Assembly (NCBI GenBank): GCA_002794785.1
Contig: NBBA01000001.1
Coordinates: 124,001 to 188,000 of the forward strand
DNA from: Coniferiporia sulphurascens
Taxonomy: Eukaryota; Basidiomycota; Agaricomycetes; Hymenochaetales; Hymenochaetaceae
Direction: 5' to 3'
DNA: 64,000 bases
Shown: positions 23,508 through 34,544 of the stretch, in pieces
Layout: each line of letters opens with the position of its first letter
Numbering within the stretch: position 1 is the stretch's first letter
Position numbers and translations under genes: made by a program
The notes under the pieces: model-generated
The model's database searches: none
What the model saw: only the letters and a program-made list of their open reading frames with translations
What the model was told of the DNA's origin: nothing

Positions 23508-23519
23508 GGTTATGAGCCT
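23508..23519 (+). other. Putative primer-binding site
   Basis: GGTTATGAGCC follows the 5' LTR directly, where a Copia tRNA primer site belongs. It resembles the GGTTAT-AGC type sites of fungal Copia elements. The priming tRNA was not identified. Confidence 0.4.
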
Positions 23520-23576
23520 TGACTCTATAACTAACGAAACAATTAACAAATTTATAAATCCTCGAATAATGAAACT

Positions 23577-24158
23577 ATGTCTGACAGACAGAAACCCAAC
23601 ACTCGTGAGCAAACACGTTTGCAAAAATTATCAGGATTACGAATAATAGCTAACGAACTAAAAATAACGTATACACAGTCATCTACTATCAAAGAACTCG
23701 AAGAAAAAATTCAAAAAGCTAAAGATAGCAAAAGGTTAGTCAACCTAATAATTCAATGTAACCTTAGACAAATACCAATTAACAGAACAGAACAACAAAT
23801 TCAAGACCAAATTAACAGGTATGACAATTCCACCAAAGACAAAAAATTAAAAATAAAAGCTGACTATAAAATGGAATTAACAAATCACGCTAAAGATTTA
23901 GGAATATTGGATCAAGGAAAATCATCTGAAATCAGATATCGAATAAGTACATATTTGGGTATATCAGATCCAAACGAAAAAGAACAATTTAAAATTGATA
24001 ACCCTTATATTAAGCCAGAAGAAGAAAGCGATAAGAAAGAAGATGACGATAAAAAAGACAAAGAAGAAAATACCAAAGAATCCAAAAATAACCCATCACG
24101 TGAGCCATCAGAACCTTCTGATCCTGATGATTTTTTATTTTATTTTATTTTATTTTAA
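23577..24158 (+). CDS. Extra ORF upstream of gag in the Copia element
   Basis: An uninterrupted 193-codon frame starting MSDRQKPNTREQTRLQ. The product is Lys/Glu/Gln-rich, with a predicted helical first half (two short L-x2-L-x-I repeats), a very charged tail EEESDKKEDDDKKDKEEN and an odd hydrophobic end FLFYFILF. It has no zinc knuckle, protease or other recognisable Copia domain. It is intact while gag and pol are broken. It may be a true extra protein, a decayed 5' part of gag, or chance in A-rich DNA. Confidence 0.4.
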   Translation: MSDRQKPNTREQTRLQKLSGLRIIANELKITYTQSSTIKELEEKIQKAKDSKRLVNLIIQCNLRQIPINRTEQQIQDQINRYDNSTKDKKLKIKADYKMELTNHAKDLGILDQGKSSEIRYRISTYLGISDPNEKEQFKIDNPYIKPEEESDKKEDDDKKDKEENTKESKNNPSREPSEPSDPDDFLFYFILF

Positions 24159-24310
24159 ATCAGCATTTGTATACCGCTACATTACAGAGTAAAAGACGCG
24201 GATGTGAGACCATATGAAGTGGAGTGTCAGAGGAGATTAACAAGGTATGAAGTTCCTGGTTTTCAGGCATTTAGGAGAAAGGTATGAGGTTGTGTTGTCG
24301 GAGGTTTTTT

Positions 24311-24886
24311 CTAAATGGTTTTGTCAGGGGGTATACGTATCGGAAGAGCAAATTGTGAAGGGGGGGGTGGAGGTTTTATGGATTCTATGATGACTAATAG
24401 TGATTGTGAGAGATGAGAAAAACTACTGAATTTTTTATGTTGTGCATGTGGGCGTGATTTGAATTGTTTTATGTCCGATATTTGTGATTCCGAGAGTTGT
24501 GTCGTAATAGCGTCTGGAGCGTCATGTGTGTGTGATTCACGAGGTGTGAAAGTGTCATCGTTTAAAATGGTAAGTGTACGTGAGGCTGGGGCGAGGTTGC
24601 CATGAGGTGTGGGGTGGAATGCGAATTGTATGAGGACTGATGTTAAGTCTGTGCTTGGGCCATAGTGGCTGAGGTGGTGTCGGTAGAGGAAGATGTGTCG
24701 TGAATTGTGTGGTTGATCAGTAATGCTGATGACCTGTAACTTGTACTGGCGTATAGCCCAGTCTAGTATGTGTTGGTTTTCTTTAACGAGGTTGAAAGGT
24801 TCATATGTGGTGTCGGTTTCGAAGTTAGGCACAGGGAGGTGAAGGATTAGGAGGGGGCATGGGTAAATGGGTTGTGTTTTGGTCAT
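24311..24886 (-). CDS. Antisense ORF inside the Copia leader
   Basis: A 191-codon open frame on the strand opposite to gag, starting MTKTQPIYPCPLLILHLP and ending near a PPPPPS run. This segment (about 24,190-25,100) is G/T-rich on the plus strand, whereas the flanking element DNA is A-rich. That suggests an inserted or inverted piece. No domain recognised; it could also be a chance frame. Confidence 0.25.
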   Translation of the reverse strand: MTKTQPIYPCPLLILHLPVPNFETDTTYEPFNLVKENQHILDWAIRQYKLQVISITDQPHNSRHIFLYRHHLSHYGPSTDLTSVLIQFAFHPTPHGNLAPASRTLTILNDDTFTPRESHTHDAPDAITTQLSESQISDIKQFKSRPHAQHKKFSSFSHLSQSLLVIIESIKPPPPPSQFALPIRIPPDKTI

Positions 24887-25197
24887 CTCCCTAGGAGGAG
24901 GTTAAGTAGGTAGTGCGAGAGTGAGGTTTGATGTTTGAGGTTACGAGGCCCTATCGTCCTAAAAGCCCAACCAGTATCTGGGACGGCATATGTCTTTGTG
25001 ACAACCGCACCCTGTACTAAGTGGAGGAGGCGTGCTAGGCAAGCTGCTCTGCGTGTAATACAGCTGCGAGTTAACGCGTAGTGGGTCGACTAGGCAAGTG
25101 AACCGTGGGAAAACCCCGAGATGGTGGTGGTTCAAGGTCAAGGAGGGATGATCCTGATGATTCAGACGCTAATGATACCGAGGAAGATGAACCGAGT

Positions 25198-26493
25198 ATG
25201 GCAACTAAACTTGTGGAACTCCAGAAATTCTTTGATGGAATTGAGAAACTCGATGGGCACAGAAACTACAGACTCTGGAACTACAGAGTCCAAAGTGCAA
25301 TCAAGAGCGCAGGTTACGGTAACCTGCTCACTAACTCCCCAGGAACTGGAGAGATTGGTATATCAAGCGCTTTATATAACAGCATTATGCGCACTATGCC
25401 CAACAAAATATTGGCTTATTATCTTAATTTCTCTAAAGATATTCCAGCGTTACTCAAAGCGCTTGACGGATGATATAACATCCAGACAACAATTACAAAG
25501 GGCTTTAATGAGGCTGCCCTTTTTGATATCAGAGGTCATGTCAGCCATTTCGATGGAATGCTTGATAACCTCAGCAATAAATATGAGGAACTAATAGCCC
25601 AAGGGGTGAAAGTTTCAGAGTCGACATATATATTGGCTATTACAAGGGCAACGCCCGAACAATATCAATACGTAGTCACGCAGAGTGAGTTATATATTAA
25701 AACGATTAATGAAACGAATCTGGACAAAGATGAAATTGAACTAACCCCTCAATTCTTATTAACTGCATTATGAAACGCCTTCGAGGGGTGGCGAAAAAAT
25801 CATCAGAGGACAGGAGTGGTGGCTAATCACCTGCCCAAGGACGAGCAGACACACCCCTATTTTAGGGGCCGTGGACACGGTTTTAGCTGCGGAGTACAAC
25901 CACGAGGTCATGGCTATAGAGGCCGTGGAGGATATATGCGAGGACAAGGACAAGGGGGATATTCCCCTAACCAACAATCACACATTATCAAGTGCTATAA
26001 TTGTAATAAGCTAGGGCACTTTAGTCAAGATTGCTGGGCACCAAAAATGGAATGGACGAAGGCAGCCCAGAAGAAGAAAGAGGATGCGAATGACAAAAAA
26101 GGAAAAGGGAAGGAAATGGGTGCATCAGCGGCACTGACAACGACTGGGGCAAGTGCGGCCCAGGCTAAACATACCGCAGCAGCAGCAGCAACAAACGTCG
26201 CATCGAGCTCTCGAATCGAGTTAAGCGCCGTAATTGGCCAAGGTGAAACCGCCTTTATAACTGAAATCGACGAAAACGACTTCGATATGGGAGAATTCCC
26301 AATATATTCATATAACGACTTCCTTGATGCCATAGGAAACCATGACAGTGCCATGGAAGACGTGGATGATAACAATTTAGACGTAAGCATTAACGCTATA
26401 ACAACAAAAGAAATTGCTAACAATGTTTATTCTTCAATGGATATAATTGATACTGGTGCAATGATACATCTAACACCATATCTAAATCGACTA
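25198..26493 (+). pseudogene. Copia gag (UBN2-type) with zinc knuckle, broken
   Basis: It starts near MATKLVELQKFFDGIEKLDG, continuous upstream with an Asp-rich stretch, and shows the gag pattern LDGHRNYRLWNYRVQSAI. Downstream are an RGRGHG/GYRGRGG RNA-binding-like region and the CCHC knuckle CYNCNKLGHFSQDC (about 26,000-26,040). The frame is cut by TGA codons at about 25471 and 25771. The end passes into the protease motif IDTGAMIHLTP and another TGA at about 26494, so gag and pol probably formed one polyprotein. Each stop fits a former CGA or TGG codon. Confidence 0.8.
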
Positions 26494-29460
26494 TGAAATA
26501 CTTACAAAACCGACATGATAACAATAACAGCCACAAACAAAACAACATTTATGGCAAACATAGTAGGGGATCTTAAGCTTTACATCCCCAATGGACACTC
26601 GGTAAGTGTCATTATATTATCAAATGTCTATTACAATCCCAAAATGAATATGACATTAGTCTCTCAAGGACTTCTATGTCAATAAGGTTACAAATTTATC
26701 TATAAAGAAAACAAATGTACAATAAAGTATCCTAATGGATCTTTATGCGGAAAAATTAAAAACATAAATGGATTGTATAGTATATTTAACAATGATGTAC
26801 AAGCGGCTACAAAAAATATAACATTATTCGAACTTCACAAAAAACTTGGACATATAAGCCATGCTTATATAAAGCGATTACTAAAAGAAGATAAAATCAC
26901 AAACAATAAAATTTCAAATTATGACAAAACTCAATGTACGATTTGCCTAGAAGCAAATATAAAAAGAATGCAAATCCCAAAATTATGTATTTCAAAGTTA
27001 GCAGAAAAATTTGGCGATCATATACATATGGACATATGGGGTCCAGCATCCACACACGCTATAGGAGGATATAAATATCTTCTAACACTTGTAGACGATG
27101 CTACAAGATGGATAAAAATGATTTTATTAAAAACAAAAGACGAAGGTTTAAATGCTTATACAACTTGGGCTACAATGCTCAATACACAATTTAACATAAA
27201 AATAAAAATATTACAAAGCAATAACGACACAGTGTTTTTAAGTAAACAATTCACTGAATATCTAGAAAAAAATGGAACAATACGAAAGCTGACTGTTCAC
27301 AATACACCACAACAAAATGGAGTAGCAGAACGATCACATCAAACGATTTTAAATAATACACGAGTAAATCTGCTACAAGCAAAATTACCTTCAAGTCTAT
27401 GGGGAGAAGCTGTAAAATACAGTACTTACGTTTACAATAGAACGCCAAAAAGCACTATTGATTTTAAAACACCTTACTTTAAACGATATAATGAAAATTA
27501 CAACATTGATGATTTAAAAGAATTCAGCCAATATTGCATAATACGACAAGAAGATGTTAACAAATTACAGCCAAAAGGAATTTATGCACAATGGCTAGGA
27601 TTTGATGAAGAAAGTAAAGGTAATAGAACCTATCATAACAGAAAAATTTCAGTCAAATGAAATCTACAATTTTTAGATTCTCCGCCATCTAAAATTGAAG
27701 GGGAGAATATAACAGAAAAACATAACGAACAAATAAAAGAATTAACAAATGAAAGACCAATTAGAACAACAAAACCAACAAAACGATCATTAGGTCTTAA
27801 CTTTGACAAACAAAATACAGTCGCTTATCTTATGGAATTTAATCAATTCAATACGGAATTAATAGGTGATCCAAATTCATATCAACAAGCGATCAATAGA
27901 ATTGATGCAAATCAGTGGATCATGGCAATGAAAGAAGAAATAAAAACGTTAATCGAAAGATCTACATGGAAAATCATTGATCCACCAAAAGAAGCAAACA
28001 TAATCAGAACAAGATTCGTTTACAAAACAAAAAGATTAGCAAACGGAGAAATTAGCAAACGGAGAAATTGAACATTACAAAGCAAGATTAGTAGTACAAG
28101 GATTTGCCCAAATGGAAGGCATAGACTACTATTCAAACAACACATTTGCTCCAGTGGCACAATTAGCCACAGTAAGAACAATATTGAGTTGGAGTGCAAC
28201 AAACAATTACAAAATTCACCAAATTGATATTAAATCAGCCTACCTATATGATGAATTAGAAAAAGACAAAAATATATATATAAAACCACCACCAGGAAAT
28301 CTAATCAAAACAAAACCTGGACAAGTTCTAAAATTAAACAAAGCCTTATACGGATTAAAACAAGCAGGCAGATGATGGTATAAAAAATTATCAGAAATCC
28401 TAATAGGAATTGGACTAGTACGAGCAGTCCAAGACAATGCAGTATTCTTAAGAAAAGTAAAAGGAAAAACAATCCTGTACTTTTCATACATGTTGATGAT
28501 ATAATGATATGCGGCTTAAATCTATTAATAATTAAAGCCTTTAAAGATGAAATTGGAAAACATGTAAAATTTACTGACGGAAACGAGATACATTGGTTAC
28601 TCGGAATTGAAATTGAAAGAAACCGAGAAGAAAGAATTATAAAACTAAGACAAAAGAATTATATTGATAATATAATAGAAAAATATAAATTAAAAGACGC
28701 TGCAACAGTACGAACACCAATGACACCTGGACAAGTGTTAAAATCACTTGAAAATCCAACTAACAAAGAAATAAACTTTATGAAACAAATACCATATATG
28801 AACATGGTTGGAGCATTACGATATGCAGCAGATTGTACAAGACCTAATATATCATTTGCAACAGGTCAATTTGCTAGGCATTTAAACAAACCTAGTATTG
28901 AACATTACAACACAGTAAAACACTGTTTCAAATATTTAAAAGGAACAAACAATTATTGGTTAATACTTGGAGGAAAAGATCCAATCAAGTTAATCGGATA
29001 TACCAATGCCAATGGAATGACACAAGAAGGCCATAAAGCAATATCCGGATATATATTCCAAACTGGAGATGCAACAACATCATGGTCAAGTAAAAAACAA
29101 GAATTAGTGTCACTATCAGTATGTGAAGCTGAATTACAAGCTTTAACTCATGGAGTAAAAGAAGCTATATGGCTAAGAAGACTGATTGAAGAGGTACTGC
29201 AGACCTTGGATACACCTATGAAAATATTATGTGATAATCAAGCAGCCATAACTATAGTAAACTCAACTGAACAAAAATATACACAACGAACAAAACATAT
29301 TGATATACGAAAAGACTTTTTAAGAGATTATATTGAAAATGAAACTATATCAGTTTCATATATTCCAACTGGACAGCAAAAGGCTGATATTATGATGAAA
29401 GCGCTAACGATCGAATTAATCAAATGTTTTACAAGTCTACTTCGCCTAGTAAAAGTTTGA
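26494..29460 (+). pseudogene. Copia pol: integrase, reverse transcriptase, RNase H
   Basis: The domain order is clear: pre-integrase zinc finger (LHKKLGHIS with CTIC), integrase core (HMDIWGPAS, DDATRW, HNTPQQNGVAERSHQ), RT (ARLVVQGFAQMEGIDY, DIKSAYLYDEL, YGLKQAGR) and RNase H (TSWSSKKQELVSLSVCEAEL, KHIDIRKDFLRDYIE). Lesions: TAA near 26683, TGA near 27658 and 28373, a 16-bp tandem duplication at 28035-28066, and a missing base just before the catalytic HVDD (about 28480-28500). It ends just before the polypurine tract. Confidence 0.9.
28035..28066 (+). repeat. 16-bp tandem duplication inside the RT
   Basis: ATTAGCAAACGGAGAA occurs twice head to tail (28035-28050, 28051-28066). One unit restores the expected RLANGEIEHYKARLVVQGF; two units shift the frame. 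Confidence 0.9.
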
Positions 29461-29467
29461 AGGGGAG
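29455..29467 (+). other. Polypurine tract
   Basis: TTGAAGGGGAG lies directly before the 3' LTR, the standard place for plus-strand priming. Confidence 0.7.
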
Positions 29468-29723
29468 TATTAAATAAATATAACGAATGATATAAATAAC
29501 AGATGGTCATATGAACATCCATCTTACTAAGTGAACAATAATGCAATGATAACGCCATACATATAGGAGCTATGATAGTTATAGTGTATGTAGCTCACGG
29601 TAGATGTATATAAGGAGAGCTGGTCTCTACCATAAAATACATTGGTTTATGCTGATAACCCACTTTGCCTGACCTACTACCACTGCACCTCATCGTCTAC
29701 CACAATGTGCATAGATTTTAAGA
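29468..29723 (+). repeat. Copia 3' LTR
   Basis: 256 bp, aligning with the 5' LTR without gaps and differing at five positions, all CpG versus TpG/CpA. It is followed by the GATGC target duplication. Confidence 0.92.
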
Positions 29724-29828
29724 GATGCCCTCACAAGAAGGACTCGGAGATGTGCAGGAATCGTGCCAATCACCCCTGTCACAATGTGCCAGTGGTGTAC
29801 TAGTATATCACAAATGCTGAAGGTTCGC

Positions 29829-30085
29829 TATTAAATAAATATAACGAACGATATAAATATAGCATGTGGTCATATGAACAACCACCTTACTAAGTTAACG
29901 ATAACGCAATGATAACGCCATACGATATAGGAGCTAGATAGTTATAGTAGTACTAGCCCACGGAACGTGTATATAAGGGGAGCTGGTCTCGCCCTAGAAA
30001 TACATCGGTTTACGCTGATAACCCACCTTGCCTGAACTTCACCACTGCACCTCATCGTCTACCACAACGTGCGTAGATTTTAAGA
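29829..30085 (+). repeat. Solo LTR of a related Copia element
   Basis: 257 bp starting TATTAAATAAATATAACG and ending TAGATTTTAAGA, diverged from the neighbouring LTRs by substitutions and small indels. It is flanked by its own 5-bp target duplication TTCGC (29824-29828, 30086-30090). It arose by recombination between the LTRs of a second insertion about 100 bp from the first. Confidence 0.88.
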
Positions 30086-30090
30086 TTCGC

Positions 30091-30593
30091 ATACATTCCC
30101 AAGTCCTACCATCTTCTATCCTCACACTGTAGCATCCCATCAGTACAAACTTTCAATGGCTGTAGCTATTGCAAGGTACATGTCTCCTGCTTGTCTCTAG
30201 TCAGGACTTTCTCTCTTAGCACGCTTTCTTGCCTAGTGGGCACACACAAATGCTCACTCTCCCACTGGCAAGGCTGGGGTGCAGAGCCCAGACTGGCCGG
30301 GCTGCTGTTGCACTCCACTCCCCTCCAAAGTCGACGGGGTTCCCTCAGCGGACTGGCACTCAGTGTACAGCGTCCATCGGACGCCAACACCAGCTGACAT
30401 TAAACAACTCCCCAACTTGATGAAGATCAACTATGGAGGCTAGGGAGACTTGCTGCTTGCTGCGTGTTACGCAGACATCGGAACGCAAAGCGCTTGTACG
30501 CACAAACAGCAGCCCGAATGGATCAACTTGCATCCCTGCAGTTCGACGTCGATTTACCATCGAAATTTAGCTCACTAAGCCAAGCCCCGCAGC
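30091..30593. other. Spacer with a partial copy of DSBA-gene sequence
   Basis: No gene. Near 30,540-30,575 a stretch including CGATTTACCATCGAAAT resembles 31,515-31,550 inside the following relic, suggesting an eroded earlier tandem copy. Confidence 0.35.
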
Positions 30594-31930
30594 ATATCCA
30601 CTTGCAAGACAGTCAAAATTGACGTGATCTTTGACTTTGTTTGTCCTCTTGTATGCACCCTTAATTGTGCTCTGGCTAAACCTGCGTGATGTCTAGATCT
30701 GCGCATGGTGTTACATTGAGCAGATAGAGCTCGAGTGCGGCATAGTGCTTGCACGCAAGGCCGAACTTCCACTCGACTTCGTAGTTCAGTTCCACCCGTT
30801 AATTCTCAGCCCGTCTCTCCCATACGACATGCCCATTACGAAAAGAGGGTTCTTTTTGCACAAGAAAGGCAACAATTGGCCTGAGATTGTGGGGAAGGTT
30901 GAAGCGCATATGAAGGAAGAAGGTCTGAAGTTGTGAGTTCAACTTTGTGCTGTTTTACATCCCTTCATTTTTTCTCTCGTTCTCTCTTGGACCTTGGTTT
31001 CGTTTGCATGCTTCGGATACGTTTGTCTTGTTATGCTTCACTCCAGGCGACGCTCTATTCGGAATTTCGGATTCTGGATGTTATCATTCTTCTTGCACAG
31101 GTTGCATGCGGACGCCAGGTCTAGTCCACTGGCTCTCCTGCGCTCAATGGCTCGGCCGAAGCAGATAACACATCCACGGTCTCGGAGATTTCGAGGCACG
31201 AACTTCTCTACCAAAAGGCGTGTCTCCCGCGCGAGGGAGGTCAGGTCTTCTGGTTTATGCTCACCATCGGTGTCTTTGTCATTCATTATTTGTCATTATA
31301 TGCTTAGTCATTTACTCTCTTAGTACACTTGACGGTAACGTGAGTCATACGCTGAATGCACATCGACTGCTGCAACGTGCATACAACGTCGGAGGGCAAG
31401 ATTTACAAATCCGCTTATGAAGCGTGCCTTCGTCGCCTTTTTCGCTGAACGGCGAGACATCGGCGACGTGCACGTGCTTGCAGAGCTCGCGATCACCTCC
31501 GGACCCGAGCCCGAGTTCAATGCCGATTTACCACCGAAATCTAGCTCAATCACTGTCTATGAAGAAAAGCAAGTGGATAAAAGCCTGTTGCGAACATGGA
31601 AAATGCGCGGCACTGGCTCGAGAGCGATGAACTCTCCGATGTCGTGTGTGATGCAAGCGCGAAATTTGCAGAACGTGGCGTCGCTGGTGTGCCTTTCGTG
31701 GTCTTTAACGGCCGGTGGGCCGTTGGGGGCTGCCAGCAGTCCAAATGCTACTTCAAGGTGCGCTGCTTTGTTGGTTATCTACAGAGACCCACTGACCCCG
31801 GACCTCTTTTCTGCTCTTTGCATTTGTTTTCTTGGCACAGGTATTTGAGAAGCTTGCGAACACAGGCAAGCTCGCTTCGTGTCCGTCAGTCCATGCGACT
31901 CCCAAGTCAAATATTACTAGCAATTGGTGA
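30594..31930 (+). pseudogene. DSBA-like thioredoxin-fold protein (FrnE-type), decayed
   Basis: The spliced reading gives KTVKIDVIFDF (30594-30638), then across a short intron ICAWCYIEQIELE (from 30697). This is the strand and CxxC active site of DSBA/2-hydroxychromene-2-carboxylate isomerase-like proteins, with CAWC where CPWC is usual. AELPLDFVVQFHPLILSP and ITKRGFFLHKK follow. After a GTGAGT intron at 30933 the frame weakens; later come FVAFFAERRDIGDVHVLAEL, ARHWLESDELSDVV, the cis-Pro strand GVAGVPFVVFNGRWAVGG and FEKLANTGKLA, ending about 31930. The expected start codon reads ATA (30594), and frames must change between 31,420 and 31,600. A functional gene with unseen introns is less likely. 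Confidence 0.6.
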
Positions 31931-32740
31931 TCTTGACTACTTCATGTGTCTGTCTTCACACCATTGGTGATGAGCGTGCTGCTCTCCTGTGGTATAATAA
32001 TTGTTGAAATTGTAGAATTTTTACAATCTAGTTCTATACTTGTCAGAGCCCTACAAGAGCATACAATAAATGATGGTGCGATAAAATCTACTGTAAGGCT
32101 TGCAGCACCTTACAAGCATATACATTCCTTGGTACTTGGCACAGTACTTGTCAATTATAACAAGTCTTGTACATCTTGCGAATCTCACAGATGATTACAT
32201 TTGCTTGTGGCTTCCCCCAAAAAAATTGTACATCTTGTAGATATTGTACACCTTGTGCATAAATATATGCGCTGAAATTATTTTGCTGATTTTCGTGATG
32301 ACATTGCATGCACGTACACAAACCGTTAGGGGCATTGTAAATATACTAGCGCACTGTAACTATGAAATGTAACTATGTTAATATATGTGGGGAGCCCACA
32401 TAGAGTGGAGAGGCGAAGCTATGCACATGGCTTAATCCTAGTTGAGCAAGGGAATGGCCTTTTTTCAAGGCTGGCTTGAGGGGCAAGAGGATGTTCTCAC
32501 GGGGGGGGAGCCGCACAGCATCAAGCTACCGCTGACTAAGCTAGCTTTTTGAGAGCCCCTAACCGGATAACTGGAGGGCTGAGCACCCCAATTAAAGAAG
32601 GACTCAGAGGATAGGTAAGCACACGCGTGAATCTGGCTGATAAATCTTGTCCATACGTGTTTCCTGAAGGGTGAGAGGAACGGTGAGAAAAAAAGTTAGG
32701 GAAAGAGGACAGAGTCTCGGGGAGACTTCTCGCGGCATCT
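31931..32740. other. Spacer between the DSBA relic and unit B
   Basis: No gene. AT-rich with recurring CTTGTA/CTTACAAG pieces near 32,040-32,260, and a G run near 32,500. Confidence 0.4.
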
Positions 32741-33519
32741 CCCGATCTCTCGTTAGCATAGGCCGGTTCATCGGCCGATTCAGTCCGACCCATAACCCTT
32801 CCGCCTTGCCGAAGTTCCCCGTCACCTATGCTGATCCCACGCCACCACCGTATACGGCTCCTTTGTTCCCTTTTACAGAACACGAAAGCGGTCTCGTCTC
32901 CCCTACTAAGTTTCTAGCATCTCATTCGAGAGCCCTTCGCGGACTCCGCCAATTCGACCGAGCCATAAACCTGCAAAGGGAATACGGTCCGGTCTCGGGA
33001 TTATCCACCCAATACAAATCGCAGTCCTTCAGCGCCTTTTAACCCCTGCAGGCACAAAGCCAACTCAGCAGTTTTACATGCTCTATTGAAGGCCATATCA
33101 TCCGCTCGAGTCGTACTATAAGTACAGTGATCCAACTAAACACCAATTACCCGTTAGAAGCAAGAAGGTTCTGCGTCAGATGATGGTGAAAGGGCTAAAT
33201 GACCGCACTTTGGCAAAACCTAAACGACAGCCTCGAGCTCGGCAACAATGGAGGGCAATTAACTGATACTCCACGTTCTGGTCCGTTTTCTTAGGTTGAC
33301 GACATCCCTTCGAGCTCTTGTATCGATACGCGGGGGGAGGATGAAAGGTGACTGAGGCTCATTCATCGGAATTCCGCGGCATGTCTCTCACAAAAGGATA
33401 CATCCTCAAACGTAAGTTTTGGATAATTTCTTTCGCAAGAAGCCTCTTCTCAACCCGGGCATGCCGGTATGCCGCGCTCCTTCGTGTCCTATTTCTTTCA
33501 GCCTCTCTTCGCCGCAGCT

Positions 33520-33590
33520 ATGTTTAGCACGCAAACTTCTTTCGATACTCTCCTTCGAATGTCCCCCGGCGTTTTAAATCAGCGCACCGA
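33520..33590 (+). pseudogene. Remnant first exon of the unit B gene
   Basis: ATGTTTAGCACGCAAAC and about 50 further bases match the start of the gene at 34545, including TCC-CCGGCGT, then a stop. It is the counterpart of the remnant at 8357. Confidence 0.55.
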
Positions 33591-34544
33591 CTCATAAAGG
33601 ATCTCTAGTTCGTAAGGGCCCTATGTTCTTCAACTACTCTTTGAAGTCAAGCGTCTACAAGATAGCAATCACTTGCACGCATGCTCGGGGTCAAGGCTGC
33701 TGCACTGTGTACTCTCGAACCTCAGTGACCTCCGAGTCGGATCCGGATTCCGGATATCGGCCTCGGTGCGCTCCAAAAATTTCAGTTTCAGAGCTAACGA
33801 ATCTTTTCTGGGATTTACCGGAAATATTTTTCTTTTCGTGCTGCTACCGAAACTGTCCTATATCATCTTGCAGTTACCGCTACGTTGCAGTGTGTATGTT
33901 GCACGCCTCTAAACTTCAGGCACTGTCGCGGCATGCATAAATGCATGTGACTGCTTCGGGCTAATTCGAGGATCTCATGACCGGTGGTGACATACTGAAG
34001 ACTCGACTGTCAGCCACCCTGCATCGCTTGCAAAACTACGCTTTACTAGCAGCTATAGTATACCAAAACCATTTTCGCCATCGATATTTTAAGGACTTCA
34101 CGATTACTGTTATTTCATCGCTGATAAACCACTCGATTGATCCGACCAGCAAGAAAGGACCAATATTGCAGAAATCTTTGTCGCGGCCGCATCAAATTTT
34201 CGACTGGAAAAGCCTATTGACATAAATCGGAACTGTCAACTCTTCCCCCTCCAACACGCCTGTTCTCGTTGTATGCAAGTTAAGGACGAAGAAATGGCTC
34301 GATCGAATACTCAGAGTTACATGGCTTTACGTGGTACGCAAGCATTTTAGACCGGACTGCTGCTCCCTGCCTCCTGAGGACAACGTCTAAGAATGGCATT
34401 CGACTTCAGACTAGAAACCCATGTCTCCAAGCTGCATCCCTATAAGAAACACGACCCGCCTCCTTCCCATTTCGTGAAACTCTTCCTCTTTCCACCACCT
34501 CTCCTTCGCTAACGCTCCCTTTCACCGCCTGCAATCTCACAATC

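Larger units (their letters stand above)
23252..29723 (+). mobile_element. LTR/Copia retrotransposon, full length, inactive
   Basis: A 6,472-bp element bounded by 256-bp LTRs and flanked by the 5-bp target duplication GATGC (23247-23251 and 29724-29728). The order protease-integrase-reverse transcriptase-RNase H defines Copia (Ty1 superfamily). The plus strand is strongly A-rich, unlike the host genes around it. Gag and pol are interrupted by TGA/TAA stops, a 16-bp tandem duplication and a frameshift in the RT, so it cannot move by itself. About 1.5 kb of extra DNA lies between the 5' LTR and gag. Confidence 0.92.

Noticed and set aside
24311..28376. UGA read as Trp in the Copia element (alternative code)
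   Set aside because: TGG is used freely at conserved Trp positions in the same frames, and at least two TGA codons fall where Arg (CGA) is expected. CpG decay explains them better.
32671..33042. 123-codon open frame in unit B
   Set aside because: The matching DNA in unit A does not keep the frame, so it is probably chance.
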